Shown here: in pieces, positions 1-10,600 of the stretch
How positions within the stretch are numbered: position 1 is the first letter of the stretch
Layout of the letters: each line of letters starts with the position of its first letter
Source of the DNA: a virus
IMG/VR virus record: IMGVR_UViG_3300010354_000054
Location: 1-64,000 of that record
Length of the DNA stretch: 64,000 bases
Direction: 5' to 3' (one strand)
The notes under the pieces: model-generated
Told to the model about the DNA's origin: nothing
The model's input: the letters and a program-made list of their open reading frames with translations, nothing else
Databases searched by the model: none
Program-made: the position numbers and the translations under genes

Positions 1-1
1 C

Positions 2-538
2 AATGTCGAGGAAAACGTGAAGAAAGTTCAGCTTAGTCTAAAACGAGGTTCATCACCTGTATCTTTCACGTTGTATGACTCCGTGGAGTCTGCCTATTAT
101 CTAAAAGATGAGCCTCCATACCCAGACGGATTTGAAGAGGAATACAGAAAAATTGTTTCTCTGAACCGCGGAGAGATTCTCGAAGTAGAGTGGATAGGTT
201 CTGAATGGATCTTTGACGATGGATCTTCTGAGGATCCACAAGAATATCTGCGGAGAGGCGGAATCTTTGACAAATACGACAAAGTTAGAATTGGTAAAAT
301 TACACCACTCAAAGGCACTGAAGAGAAAATGGGTCTCCTTGAGGTGTATTCAGGATGGATGACTTCTGATGCTGTTCCCTGGCATGAGAAGTCGACGTCT
401 GAAGGAGTAAAAATAACTCAAGTCAAAGGAAAGATTGTTTCTAAGTTTGATTTTACAAAGTTATTTCTAGATCCTCAGATGGGACTCTTACAGCAAGAAA
501 CAGAAGAGGACATCGTCATAGGCGATGTCCTCAGCTAG
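2..538 (+). CDS. unknown protein, 5' end outside the window
   Basis: The reading frame is open from the first full codon (base 2), so this is probably the 3' part of a longer gene; a GTG at 17 is a possible start but has no clear ribosome site. The visible 178 or so residues are acidic and soluble, with no membrane segment. I recognise no family. It ends at TAG 536-538 and faces the end of the long leftward block. Its last codons overlap a perfect hairpin (506-532) that looks like the terminator of the opposing transcript. Confidence 0.75.
   Translation, partial: NVEENVKKVQLSLKRGSSPVSFTLYDSVESAYYLKDEPPYPDGFEEEYRKIVSLNRGEILEVEWIGSEWIFDDGSSEDPQEYLRRGGIFDKYDKVRIGKITPLKGTEEKMGLLEVYSGWMTSDAVPWHEKSTSEGVKITQVKGKIVSKFDFTKLFLDPQMGLLQQETEEDIVIGDVLS
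506..532 (-). terminator. intrinsic terminator of the leftward block
   Basis: A perfect 10-bp inverted repeat (506-515 with 523-532, 7-base loop). Read leftward it is followed by the U-rich run TTCTGTTTCTT, as in an intrinsic terminator. It lies about 25 bases past the stop of the last leftward gene, inside the last codons of the opposing gene. Read rightward there is no U-run. Confidence 0.65.
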
Positions 539-556
539 TCATTAAGTGACAGTAAA

Positions 557-862
557 TCACGCTACGGGAGGTGGGGCTGGTGGGTTGTCCCAGTAGCTTC
601 CGCTCTCTATAGACGTTATTGTGAGATTGAGTTGTGCGGCGAGCCACTCGTATACGTAGTCGTCGCTTTGACCCCACGCAAGATATTCCTCGCCTGAGAG
701 CTGAGTTCCTCCCGATTCATAGTCTCTACGATCCGTCTCTTGATCTCCCATGAGCGACCACTCAACGACGGCTCGGCTTCCAAGCTGTACCGATGTGTTT
801 CTTACGACGATGCACTTCGCCTGTCCTGTTCTGTATGTGATTGGTTCGATCTTTGCGTACAT
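557..862 (-). CDS. small conserved protein, paralogue of 1617-1874
   Basis: A 101-residue protein, the last gene of the leftward block. It clearly resembles the 85-residue product of 1617-1874. Both begin MYA-I-P--YR-G and share a WSLM motif, a GEEY--W motif and a D-YV--WLA--L--TI tail, so they arose by duplication. This copy has an extra Pro-rich C-terminus (PPAPPP). It has no signal peptide or membrane segment. Its position after three fibre genes suggests a fibre- or tail-associated role, such as assembly factor or small virion protein, but that is inference from position only. The family was not recognised. Confidence 0.75.
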   Translation of the reverse strand: MYAKIEPITYRTGQAKCIVVRNTSVQLGSRAVVEWSLMGDQETDRRDYESGGTQLSGEEYLAWGQSDDYVYEWLAAQLNLTITSIESGSYWDNPPAPPPVA

Positions 863-884
863 TTATGTTTGGCCTTTCGCTATG

Positions 885-1595
885 TTATTTATTATCGAAG
901 TTTGATTTGTTTTCCCAGTCTTTCTGATTTGCGGGCAGGGACAGACCAAATAGCTTTGCTATTCTGTGCATCTCGTCGAAAGCCGAATCATGTCGAAGAT
1001 ACATGTCCCTGTTTGCTTCTGCAATTCTTTCAGCAATAACGTAGCTTGGTTCATCTTGCATAAGATCGTAAGAACCAGCCGATCCAAGAGCAATAATCTT
1101 CACGTCTCTTCCATACGGGAGACTCTCCAGTCCAGCTCGAATGTTGTACTCATTTTCTAGATTGTTACCATCTGTCTTTCTAAGTCTATCTAGCACAGAA
1201 TTGACAGCAGGAGAGTCTCCTCTGTCAGAGGATATTTTCTTCCATACTCTCAATCCAAGACAGTAGAGTATTGTTGCCTCAATCGGTGAGTTCGCCCAAA
1301 GATATACAGCTTCGTAGCCGCCGGCGTGATGTTTTTTAACGGAGAAGATTCCATCGAGACTCAAATTTGTCTTGGGGGAATGTTCAATCACCCCCGAATA
1401 GAGACCTAAATTTTTGTGATTGTTCTTCTTGCTCCTCTTGTCTGAAAGTATCATCAAGAAGCTGTACGTAGGACAGTCAGCATCTGACACGAGATAGATT
1501 TCTTTTTCTTCTCTCGTGACTATCTCAGACAGCGAGACAGGATCTTTTGCTAGTCCTCTACAGCCAACCTCTATGATCTTTTTTATCTGCTCCAT
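885..1595 (-). CDS. unknown protein between two small paralogues
   Basis: About 236 residues from the ATG at 1595. A TTG at 1613, three bases after the upstream stop, would add six residues, and neither start has a good ribosome site. It is a soluble, mixed alpha/beta protein with several Cys in the first half. No catalytic motif or family was recognised. It sits between the paralogous small genes 557-862 and 1617-1874, so the three probably travel as a cassette downstream of the fibre genes. Confidence 0.65.
   Translation of the reverse strand: MEQIKKIIEVGCRGLAKDPVSLSEIVTREEKEIYLVSDADCPTYSFLMILSDKRSKKNNHKNLGLYSGVIEHSPKTNLSLDGIFSVKKHHAGGYEAVYLWANSPIEATILYCLGLRVWKKISSDRGDSPAVNSVLDRLRKTDGNNLENEYNIRAGLESLPYGRDVKIIALGSAGSYDLMQDEPSYVIAERIAEANRDMYLRHDSAFDEMHRIAKLFGLSLPANQKDWENKSNFDNK
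886..893 (-). promoter_or_regulatory. T4-type late promoter-like element (AATAAATA)
   Basis: Read leftward, the bases are AATAAATA, close to the T4 late -10 box TATAAATA. The element lies 23 bases before the ATG of the 557-862 gene. It overlaps the stop of the upstream gene, so codon content could explain it. The gp55-like sigma factor in this window makes such elements plausible. Confidence 0.25.
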
Positions 1596-1616
1596 CGCAG
1601 AAATATTAATCAAGAA

Positions 1617-1874
1617 TTAGGTGTGTATCTCAACGATAGTAACACTTAATTTTTCTGCAAGCCATCTCATGACGTACTCGTCATCTCCGAGCCAAGACGA
1701 ATACTCTTCACCTCCAAGCAGACTGGTTCCGTGCTCAAACAGGACTGTTCTGTCTTCGTTCATGAGTGACCAGCTCACAGCTGCTCCTCTACTCAGATCA
1801 ACGCTCGTCTGAGTTATTGAGAGAATTGTTGCGTTTCCTTGCCTGTAGCTTAGTGGCTGTATAGTGGCGTACAT
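1617..1874 (-). CDS. small conserved protein, paralogue of 557-862
   Basis: An 85-residue protein with the same framework as the 557-862 product: MYA-I-P--YR-G start, WSLM, GEEY--W, D-YV--WLA--L--TI end. A ribosome site (AAGGA) precedes the ATG. It follows the fibre gene at 1898 by 23 bases, a gap that contains GATAAATT, a weak late-promoter-like sequence. The family was not recognised. Its place directly after the last fibre gene suggests a fibre-linked role, by inference. Confidence 0.75.
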   Translation of the reverse strand: MYATIQPLSYRQGNATILSITQTSVDLSRGAAVSWSLMNEDRTVLFEHGTSLLGGEEYSSWLGDDEYVMRWLAEKLSVTIVEIHT

Positions 1875-1897
1875 AAATTTCCTTTTTCTAATTTATC

Positions 1898-4800
1898 TCA
1901 TGTCACTCTGTAAGTGATGGTCATGGCTATCTTTGTGCCTGCTCCAACATAAGTGCCGATGGGGGCCTTTGTGTTCGCTGCGCCGCTCGCGGTAGTGACA
2001 TACATTTCAACGTAAGTATTTCCTTCTTCAACCACACCTGATATCGTCGCGACGTTAGATGCCAATCCTGAATATTTTCCAACAGAAGCTATGCCGATAC
2101 CTGAAGACGAGGAGTAAGGAAGACCCGTTATTCTCCAATCTCCGCTTCCTGCTGTTCCAATAGAGCTTACCTCGGTGTACATAGAAACAACGACCAGCTT
2201 TCCGACTCTTACATAGTAGGCTTTTGTGTTTGCAAGCGTATATGTGCCTGCTGCTGAAGAACCTGCGAAAGCAGGGGACCAAGTTCCATAGTCGTAGTGA
2301 TCTAGTGTCTGTCCTGTTCTTGTTCCGTTTGTAGGGCCTGTCAAACCAGTCCAATTGACGCCGTACGTGTTGTTAAAAATTGCATTACCGTTGTAGACGT
2401 GAAGCTTTGTGTTCGCTGTCGTGTCAGGAGTTCCTGTTCCAACACCAACTCTCTGGGAGGTGTCAATAGTTACAGCTCTTGCAGAATTTGTTTCGAGAGC
2501 AAGCGCTTGACCAGAGCCGACTGCTGCAATTACTGTTTCAGCAGGTGCCGATAATCCGTACCTAACTTGCATTCTTCCGTATTCTGTTCCCGCTATAGAA
2601 AGAGAAAATTTAGCTGTACTTGAGCTAACACCGCTATATGGAGGTGCTTGAACTTCCACAGAAGTAGTTCCGTTAGTTGACGAGTTGTATACGGCCACGC
2701 TTGAATTGGGTTGTGTCGTTCCTATTCCAACGAAACCCGTAGATCCCGTAATGATCATCCTTAGGTTTCCGTTTCCGTCAGACAAGAAGATGTTGTTTGT
2801 CTGTGTGGCAAATGATCCACCTGCTCCGTACCCACCTATGACCACGTTGCCACCACCAGACGTGATGCTCGTTCCAGCCTGTGGTCCGAGAGCCACGTTG
2901 AAACCACCCGTGGATACACTGTAGAGAGAGCTGTAGCCAATTCCTACGTTGTAGCTTCCTCCTGCAACTGTTTGAAGTGAATATGAACCTACTGCGACAT
3001 TCGCGACGTCTGTGCTTGTCGAATAAAGCGTCTTGTATCCAACGGCAACGCTGTCTTGCCCTTGCGTTGATGTTGCCATAGCCAATGCGCCAACAGCAGT
3101 GTTTCTATTGTACTTGGAGAGCTTTGAAAGAGCATTTGATCCGATCGCCGTGTTGTTATTGCCTGTGTCGTTTAATTCAAGCGTGTATGCTCCTAATCCA
3201 ACGTTGTCTGTTCCCGTAGTATTTGCATTGAGAGATCTGTATCCCACAGCTGTCGTGTATGCTGCAGCTGCACCTGCAAGGGCTTGATAACCTATCGCGG
3301 TTCTTCCTGCAGAGCTGCCTCCATAACCTGCTTCTGCACCTACACCTACACTGTAGTTCGATGCACCTGCAGAATATAGAGACTTGTAACCAACAGCTGT
3401 GTTGTATGGTCCCGATGTAACTGCATAGAGAGCCTGAGACCCTACAGCAGTATTATAGGAAGCAGTGTTGCCATCCATTGCAACGTAACCTATTGCAGTG
3501 TTCTCGCCGCCGTTGCTCTGCCTGTTGGCATAGAATCCGACGGCAGTGTTGTACTGACCTGAAGTTACTGTTGAGTTGGCAGCGGATCCAAGCGCAACGT
3601 TAGTGCTATCAGCCGAAGCGCTCCCTCTTCCCACAGTGTGACTATTGATGAGAGCGTCAGAAGCATGAACGACAAGTTTTACGGACATCGACGACGTTCC
3701 GATGCCAACTCTACCAGTGTTGTCCATCTTGATTCCATTGGTCGAGTTCGTCCAGGGAGCTATTACGAGATTTCCAGTGTCTGTTGAGTTTCTCGAAAAA
3801 ATTATCGCAGAATCGCCTTGACCCACAAGCGGATTGTATGCACCTGCAGATCCCGATGGGAACAACCTTAACCACGATCGGAATGTTGCCGCTCCGTTTA
3901 TACCATCAATTTGCAACCCATCGTAGTCTGACGTGGTCCACACATGGAGTTTCGATCCAGGACTTGCAGTTCCGATGCCGACTCTCTGCGAGGTATCGAT
4001 CCTCATCGCTTCGTTGTTAACGGTCTTGAACACCATGGGAACGCCTGAGATTCCCAATATGCTGTGGGCTCCACCGTCAGACTGAATCCTGAATATTTCA
4101 CTTCCATTTTGAATATGAGAATGAACAGCGCCGCCCGTTCCATTGACTGCTAGCCATCCATACCCTGACGCTGCAAAGGGAGCAGCAGCAGTTGCAGTCA
4201 TTCCAATGCCTACGGTAGTTGATGTGCTGCTTGCAGACAAAACCATGGCAGTGTTACCACCAACACCCATGTTTATGTTGTAAGACTTAACACCTTGACC
4301 TATGGTGTAATTGAGATAGGGAGACCCGTTGTTGTCGTAGAGTTCGTGGCGAGCATATGAGTAGCCTGTTCCACCTATCATTCCAATTCTGGTGACGGCA
4401 CTGGTTCCTACCGTGGCATTTGTCACGGACAAGGCTGTCAGGCCGTTGTTGTCGTTTCTGACTACGAGTCTATTCGCTTCTCCGTAGTGACTCCCCGGAC
4501 TAGTTTCTCCAATTCCGACATTGCCAGAAGAATCCATCCTCAAGCCATTCGTACCGGTTGTCCATGGAGCAAGAACGAAAGCTCCCGTACCTGACGATCC
4601 GGCACTGAAGATGATTGCTGAATCGTTAGCCTGAGTGATATCATTATAAGACCCAGCGCTAGTTGTACCTGCAAGAACTCTCATCCATCGAGTTCCATCG
4701 CTCTGGTAGATACCCTGCGCAGATCCTGTCGCGTAGATCTCAAGCTTTCCATTAGTAGATGGATCTGTTCCTATTCCTGCACGTCCGTCTTGATATGGAA

Positions 4801-7654
4801 CAAGAGATATGTCTGACCTGCCAAGGTTTCTGTATGTTCCCTGGATTATGTTCTTGGTTGCTGTTGCATCATACAAGAAGAACGTATTATCAGTCTGCTT
4901 TCCAAATTGCCACTTGTCTGTCCCTCCATCAGCCAAGAGAATCTGAGACTGATACCCAGCTGTGTTGTCTATTCTAATACCAGACCTACTCGTGCTAGTT
5001 CCTCGAATGTAGATCTGATCTTGCGAAGAATCATATATAGAAAGTTTGTAACTGGGGTCTGTCGTTCCGATTCCAATCTTTGAGGGGGTGATGATGTTTC
5101 CCTTTGCCCTCATGATGTTGTAGTTAGTGGCAGAAAATGCGACGCTGTCACCAACTGACACTGTTCCACCAACTGTAGCCGCAGATGTTGCAAGAGATGC
5201 TGCGAACGTTATGTCTCCCACGGGAGACGTCATCACCGTTGCCTTGACTAAAACTGTCGGACCAGAACTCCAATAGAGCCTTGCCTCTACCCAACCGTCA
5301 TACGTGCTCACTGTGTCCCTGATTATTCTGACTTCACGTACAGCTGGGAATCCTCCATTTTCATTGACAATACAGTTGAGAACGTTTATCGCATATACAT
5401 CGCTGCCCACCCAGCCCTTGCTCACGGTAAATGTGACTGAGCTGTGAGCTGCAGTCGTCAACGTGCATATAGCAGCACCGGTGTTATCGTTATTCCCGAA
5501 TTTGAATATGGGAAACCAGTCACCTGTGACTCCTGTTATCGAAGTGTAGGACGCTGTCCTCACGGGCATGTTCGTTGTACTGAGATCAGAATAAGACAGC
5601 TGGGCGGGGACGAATCTCGTGCCGTCGGCACGGAGGACATATCCTGCAGTATTTGTCGCGCCGATAACTCCGTATGTGTTGTCAAACCTTATGTCACCGC
5701 TGACAACATGAAGCTTAGAAGAAGGATTATTGGTTCCGATTCCTACGTACCCAGAGGTGGGCTGAAGGAGTATTGCATTTGCTCCCGCCTGATATGAAAA
5801 ACCAATATTGAATGTTGTCTGGCTTCCTCCGCCGGAGTTTTCAAGACGAGAAGACATTCCGATCATGTCGTTCTGGTCGATTCCTGCAGCGGAAAACTTT
5901 CCATCAAACATGAGGTGTGTATTTGTGCTACCGTCTGCGAGTCCGCTTCTGTATACGTGAAGAGGATAAGCAGGAATCGTAGTACCAATTCCTACATTAG
6001 CAGACGTACCGCTAACTACCAGTCCTCTCGTAGACCTCGAAAATATAGAGACCATGTCGGGTCCATTAGAAGATCCTGCAATCGCCTCGCCCCTAAGAAA
6101 AACGCCTAGATCTGTAGCTGCAGATGATGCTCCGCCCACTTTTAATTCAAATACAGAAGAACCTCCATCGTTAACTCCGCTAGGGCTGTTTCCCTTTACA
6201 ACTATTGACCCATAGTCGTGAGTTCCTCTCGTTCCTACTGACGGAAGAGAGACAAAATTGATGGATCCCGTGTTGCTATTTAACACTGTATAAGATCTAT
6301 TCAGACCAACGTCTATTGAAGCCGGAGTGGAAGAAGATATCGTTAGTTTTGCGGTGGCATTTGTGGTTCCAATTCCTATATTTCCTGCACCCGTAATCCT
6401 GAGCTGCTCTGTGGTGTTATAGCCGCTGTTGTAGAGACTTCCAAATACCATGTCGACAGTTGTACCGTTGTAGCGTGTATCAATTTGTCCCGTAATGTTT
6501 GATCCATCTCGCCACGTTAAAGACTTATAAGTGCTGTCGCTGGGATAAGTCGTCTTTAGAGTAAGGATCTCTGCATTACCTGTTCCGTCTTTGTAGATGG
6601 TTAGTTTTCCGTGAGTAGTTGCAGTTCCGACGCCTACGTTCGTTGCGTCATCATAAATTTGTGAATTTCCAAGGGCATTACTTGTTGCCGTCCATTTTGC
6701 AACATAATTCTGCGTTCCTGTGCCAAGTCCAAAAGAGGACGCGTGATATCCATCGAGGAGGTCTGCATCGAGACCGCTTCCTGTACCGTCATTGCTGTTC
6801 CCCCAGAATCTGTTCGGTGTATAAGGACCTTGCTCAACTGTGTCAAAGGTAGTGATCCAGGACATCGACCATCCGTTCGACCAGTCTGCACTAAAACCAG
6901 AATATCCCGTCAGTACCTCGGTAATGTAAGCCTGCGGGTAAGTCCAGGTTGACGTCGTCTCTCCGATCCATATGCAGTCGCTCGTGCCGTCGTATCCAAA
7001 TCTTATCGAGTAGTTGGGACCTGAATCGGTTAAATTATATGCAAATACGTTGTACCAATTGCCAAGCGCATAATTGTAGCCGCCAATTCTGTACTCTTGC
7101 GTGCGACCTGTGACATACTCATAGATCTTAACAGTCAAAATTATCATTGTCGAGGAATTGTTCCTCGAAGACGGAAATCTTATTTTAAGCGCTCCCGTCT
7201 GAGACGGAGTCGTTCCAGTTATAGATCCACCACCAGGATTGACAAATCTTCGAGCACTTCCTCCGTCGGCATCATAGAAGCCGGTAGCATTGACTAGATT
7301 TAAAACTGAAGTACTTGCTGGGTCAACAAGATAAGATGTATTCTGAAGATCTACAAGTGCAGATGCACGCACCTGCCCGTTGACGTCGAGCTTGTACGAA
7401 GGCGTAGTTCCAATTCCAATATTTCCGCTTCCGCTCACAAATAGCAAAGATGAACCGCCTGAATTTTGAACATCTAATACGGCAGCACCAGCTAATTGAT
7501 CCGATGTACCAGGTCTAAAAATTACAGTCGTTTGACTCGTGACTGAATTAGATCCTGTCACAAACAGTCTTGCCTGCGGATTAGTTGAACCTATCCCTAT
7601 AGAACCCGTTGTGTCGATTACGAGAAAGTCGTTAAATGAAAAGTTTGTTGCCAT
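1898..7654 (-). CDS. giant tail fibre protein 1 (1918 aa) with YadA-head-like repeats and a C-terminal tip domain
   Basis: A very long Ser/Thr/Gly/Asn-rich fibre. Throughout it repeats short blocks ending in VGIGTT-P-, followed by L-V-G, a pattern common in phage fibres. Near residues 130-270 is a beta-domain with IYEY and CIWIGE motifs seen in other phage fibres. Near 690-825 is another beta-rich insert. Residues about 1345-1615 hold many NTAVG/NTAIG-type repeats like the left-handed beta-roll head of YadA adhesins. The last 135 or so residues (GTWSP, VGKLV, ITGLPY motifs) resemble a receptor-binding tip. No S74 chaperone was seen. It is the third and last of three consecutive fibre genes. 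The role (host attachment) is inferred from the fold family and position. Confidence 0.9.
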   Translation of the reverse strand: MATNFSFNDFLVIDTTGSIGIGSTNPQARLFVTGSNSVTSQTTVIFRPGTSDQLAGAAVLDVQNSGGSSLLFVSGSGNIGIGTTPSYKLDVNGQVRASALVDLQNTSYLVDPASTSVLNLVNATGFYDADGGSARRFVNPGGGSITGTTPSQTGALKIRFPSSRNNSSTMIILTVKIYEYVTGRTQEYRIGGYNYALGNWYNVFAYNLTDSGPNYSIRFGYDGTSDCIWIGETTSTWTYPQAYITEVLTGYSGFSADWSNGWSMSWITTFDTVEQGPYTPNRFWGNSNDGTGSGLDADLLDGYHASSFGLGTGTQNYVAKWTATSNALGNSQIYDDATNVGVGTATTHGKLTIYKDGTGNAEILTLKTTYPSDSTYKSLTWRDGSNITGQIDTRYNGTTVDMVFGSLYNSGYNTTEQLRITGAGNIGIGTTNATAKLTISSSTPASIDVGLNRSYTVLNSNTGSINFVSLPSVGTRGTHDYGSIVVKGNSPSGVNDGGSSVFELKVGGASSAATDLGVFLRGEAIAGSSNGPDMVSIFSRSTRGLVVSGTSANVGIGTTIPAYPLHVYRSGLADGSTNTHLMFDGKFSAAGIDQNDMIGMSSRLENSGGGSQTTFNIGFSYQAGANAILLQPTSGYVGIGTNNPSSKLHVVSGDIRFDNTYGVIGATNTAGYVLRADGTRFVPAQLSYSDLSTTNMPVRTASYTSITGVTGDWFPIFKFGNNDNTGAAICTLTTAAHSSVTFTVSKGWVGSDVYAINVLNCIVNENGGFPAVREVRIIRDTVSTYDGWVEARLYWSSGPTVLVKATVMTSPVGDITFAASLATSAATVGGTVSVGDSVAFSATNYNIMRAKGNIITPSKIGIGTTDPSYKLSIYDSSQDQIYIRGTSTSRSGIRIDNTAGYQSQILLADGGTDKWQFGKQTDNTFFLYDATATKNIIQGTYRNLGRSDISLVPYQDGRAGIGTDPSTNGKLEIYATGSAQGIYQSDGTRWMRVLAGTTSAGSYNDITQANDSAIIFSAGSSGTGAFVLAPWTTGTNGLRMDSSGNVGIGETSPGSHYGEANRLVVRNDNNGLTALSVTNATVGTSAVTRIGMIGGTGYSYARHELYDNNGSPYLNYTIGQGVKSYNINMGVGGNTAMVLSASSTSTTVGIGMTATAAAPFAASGYGWLAVNGTGGAVHSHIQNGSEIFRIQSDGGAHSILGISGVPMVFKTVNNEAMRIDTSQRVGIGTASPGSKLHVWTTSDYDGLQIDGINGAATFRSWLRLFPSGSAGAYNPLVGQGDSAIIFSRNSTDTGNLVIAPWTNSTNGIKMDNTGRVGIGTSSMSVKLVVHASDALINSHTVGRGSASADSTNVALGSAANSTVTSGQYNTAVGFYANRQSNGGENTAIGYVAMDGNTASYNTAVGSQALYAVTSGPYNTAVGYKSLYSAGASNYSVGVGAEAGYGGSSAGRTAIGYQALAGAAAAYTTAVGYRSLNANTTGTDNVGLGAYTLELNDTGNNNTAIGSNALSKLSKYNRNTAVGALAMATSTQGQDSVAVGYKTLYSTSTDVANVAVGSYSLQTVAGGSYNVGIGYSSLYSVSTGGFNVALGPQAGTSITSGGGNVVIGGYGAGGSFATQTNNIFLSDGNGNLRMIITGSTGFVGIGTTQPNSSVAVYNSSTNGTTSVEVQAPPYSGVSSSTAKFSLSIAGTEYGRMQVRYGLSAPAETVIAAVGSGQALALETNSARAVTIDTSQRVGVGTGTPDTTANTKLHVYNGNAIFNNTYGVNWTGLTGPTNGTRTGQTLDHYDYGTWSPAFAGSSAAGTYTLANTKAYYVRVGKLVVVSMYTEVSSIGTAGSGDWRITGLPYSSSSGIGIASVGKYSGLASNVATISGVVEEGNTYVEMYVTTASGAANTKAPIGTYVGAGTKIAMTITYRVT
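2820..3610 (-). repeat. YadA-head-like coding repeats in fibre 1
   Basis: About 15 degenerate repeats of 14-24 residues with the core N-(T/V)-A-(V/I)-G followed by -AL or -SL. This is the signature of a trimeric left-handed beta-roll in YadA-type adhesins. They form an internal block of the fibre (residues about 1345-1615) between VGIGTT-type segments. Confidence 0.8.
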
Positions 7655-7666
7655 GTGTTTTTCTCG

Positions 7667-10600
7667 TTAGAAGATTGTGACCGTGGTGGGAGCTCCTCCC
7701 GAGGATATCGCAGAAATATCTATTGTCATTGCTATGTTGACTGCACCACCTGAATTCTGAGATACGGTACAAGTTGTTACAGTCGCCGACGTCTTAGAAA
7801 AAGTAACGGTCAGATCATTTCCTGAATACGGCCCTGTGTCGACTGTCTTGAAAGACACGACGTTTGTTGAGCTCGTTCCGTACTGTGAAGCAACAGAATA
7901 TTTTCTTGCAACAGAGAAACCGCCTTCACTCACCACGAAAGATACGTCAAACATCGATGCTCCGTTATTCTCTGCGACAGTGAAGAACGTGGTATTTGTG
8001 GAAGAGTTAATCGTCTTTGTAGCAGTTAGACGGCCAGACTCGCCAGAAGCGAACGTTGTGACGTAAGTAGCGCCCGTAGAAACTGGTGAGAATACAACGT
8101 TTGATATTGATCCGGTCGCGACGTAGATCGTTTTCCAGCGCTTTCCGGAAGATCCTAGGCTATACGTGTTGTCGACGCCGGGAGTGACCGATCCCGTGAT
8201 TGCTGTCTCACCGCTGACAGACAATTTATTTCCGTTGGAAATGTTTGTTCCAATTCCTACGTTTCCTGATCCTGAGACAAAAAATAACGTCGTCCCATCA
8301 TTATTTTGAATATCAAGAACTGAAGCTACTGGTGACGGGAGACCCGATTTTACTGTAAGTCCTGCTGCTGTGGAATCGCTAGATCCCGTAACCATAAGGC
8401 GAGCGAGCGGGCTATACCCTGACCCGATAGCAGCAACGTTTCCTATTCCAACGTTTCCGTTGCTGTCTAGAGATAGCTTTCTAGTTGATCCGTCCGAGTG
8501 TCTGAAGATGTGTGTTGAAGCATCGTAATAGTTGAGAGAATAACCGACGAACTGAGCGCCTATGATTAGCCCGAATGCTGATGTTCCTGTGTTGCTGCTA
8601 GAAACTTGGAATTTTCCTCCTGCAATTGGAAAAGAAGGAGACGAAGGAGTATTTGTACCAATTCCAACGAATCCGCTTCCGCTGACGAAGAATAGAGAGT
8701 TACCTGTGTAACTTTGTGCGGCTAGAACACCAACTGCAGTACTGGAAGCTGTTATTCCTTCTTTTACAACCATGGTGGGAGTTGTGGAAGTGGAAGATCC
8801 TGAGACGAGAAGTCTTGCAGCTGATGTTGAAACGCTTCCTGCTAGGTCGCTTATTATGACAGACCCCGTGTCAGCAGCTATCTTCATTCTCTCAGTGGTT
8901 CCGTTCGCAAAGAACCTAATATGGCCCGTGGTGGTGCCGCTGTTTCCGTATCCGAGATACAAACCGTCCGTGTTTACAGAAGATTCATTCCTGACGACTC
9001 GGGCATTCATATAAATGTCAGAGCCGTTTGATCCCTGCGTATTGACAACAGCAGTTCCGTTAACTCTGAGAATTTTTGTCGAAGCTAGATTTATGTCGCC
9101 GTTGACATCAAGTTTGTATCCGGGCGTGGTGCTACCTATTCCCACGTTACCAGAAGAGTTGAAGACAATTACGTCTGTTCTTGCGGGTGAAAAGAGAACG
9201 TTTCCATTGTCGCTAGTCTGCGACATGTAGAAGTTTCCGGAAAGCTGTCCTATGCTGTAGTGAACAGTCCCAGCATCGTGAAACTTTATTCCGACTCCGT
9301 TGTTGAAAGTAAGTCCTGTAGTTGCATCGCCTATCCTGGCAAATGCGGCATTTATGTCGACAGAAGGCGTAGCTGTTGCATCATTTTGCGTGGTATAAAC
9401 AAATAGCTTAGAAGATGCAGCGGCCGTACCGATTCCAACGTTACCGGTCGACGTAAAATAATAGTTTCCGTTATTTCCATTTCCTGCTTGCAATTCCAGC
9501 GGAACAGTGGTTCCGAGGCTTTGAACGATACCGTTTCCGTTGCCGCCTTTGATGACAATTCCATAGCCACTATCTATGAGAGCTAGCGTTCTTGTTCCTA
9601 CAGAGGCTCCACTTCCTATTTGTAGGGTGTACCCAGGAGATGATGAACCTATTCCTACATTTCCATCGTCTCTCACAAACAGCAACGAGCTGTTGCTGCT
9701 GTTTACTAAGTGCATTGTTGATGTGGATGATGTTGCGCCCGATCCAGTAACAAGAAGTCGGGATGTCGCCAGTGTTCCTGTTCCGATTCCGACGTTACCG
9801 TTTCCGCCTATTATCATTGCCTCGTTTGTGGCTGTACCTCCAAGCGGGCCAGCGTAAAAGCTAAGTCTCTCAGACGCAGCATTCACGCTATTGACTTGCA
9901 TCTTGAAACGTGCAGAGTTATCGCTTGCTGTAAACTGTATGTGAGGTTGTTCACTTCCATTGTTGCCAATGATAATGCCTGTCGCATTACCTGAAGTTTG
10001 CAACCGTGTTTTGACTTGTCCCACTACGTCCATTGCATACGAAGGCGTAGTGTTTCCTATGCCTACATTGCCACTGCCAGTAACGAACAAGATCGAAGTA
10101 CCAGCTGAGTTCTGAACGTTTAATATTCCGACGCCACTTGTGGGTGAGGAGACACCTTCACGAACTATCATTGTAGGCGTAGAAGCGGTACTCGATCCCG
10201 ACACGAAGAATCTTGCAGCGTAGCTATTTGTTCCAACGCCAACACTTCCTGTCGAATAGATCGTGTTGATAGCAGACTCAAACCAATAGTTTGTAGAAGT
10301 CGCGCCGCCGCCGCCAGCAAGATTCGTAGACGCCGCGGCCCCGAGAGACGTAATGTCAAAGTAGCCGCCGCGGTTTGTTCCGCCCGTCTCAAATATTCTT
10401 ATCTTGTTTTGATACATGTCGATCGTGACGCCTGTGTTGATCGACGTGTTTGTCTGCGGCTTGGCAAAGAATATTTCTCCGCCTTCATCTCCGACTGAAT
10501 AAACAGATCGGAGAGATCCGCTAATTGTCAAGTTACCTGTTGAATTATCATAGGTAAAATTATTAGTTCCACTGAGGACTCCGCCCGTTCCGGCAACGAC

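Noticed and set aside
2820-3610. Regular DNA repeats suggesting an array
   Set aside because: They encode the YadA-like protein repeats; spacing varies with codons and no fixed repeat-spacer structure exists.
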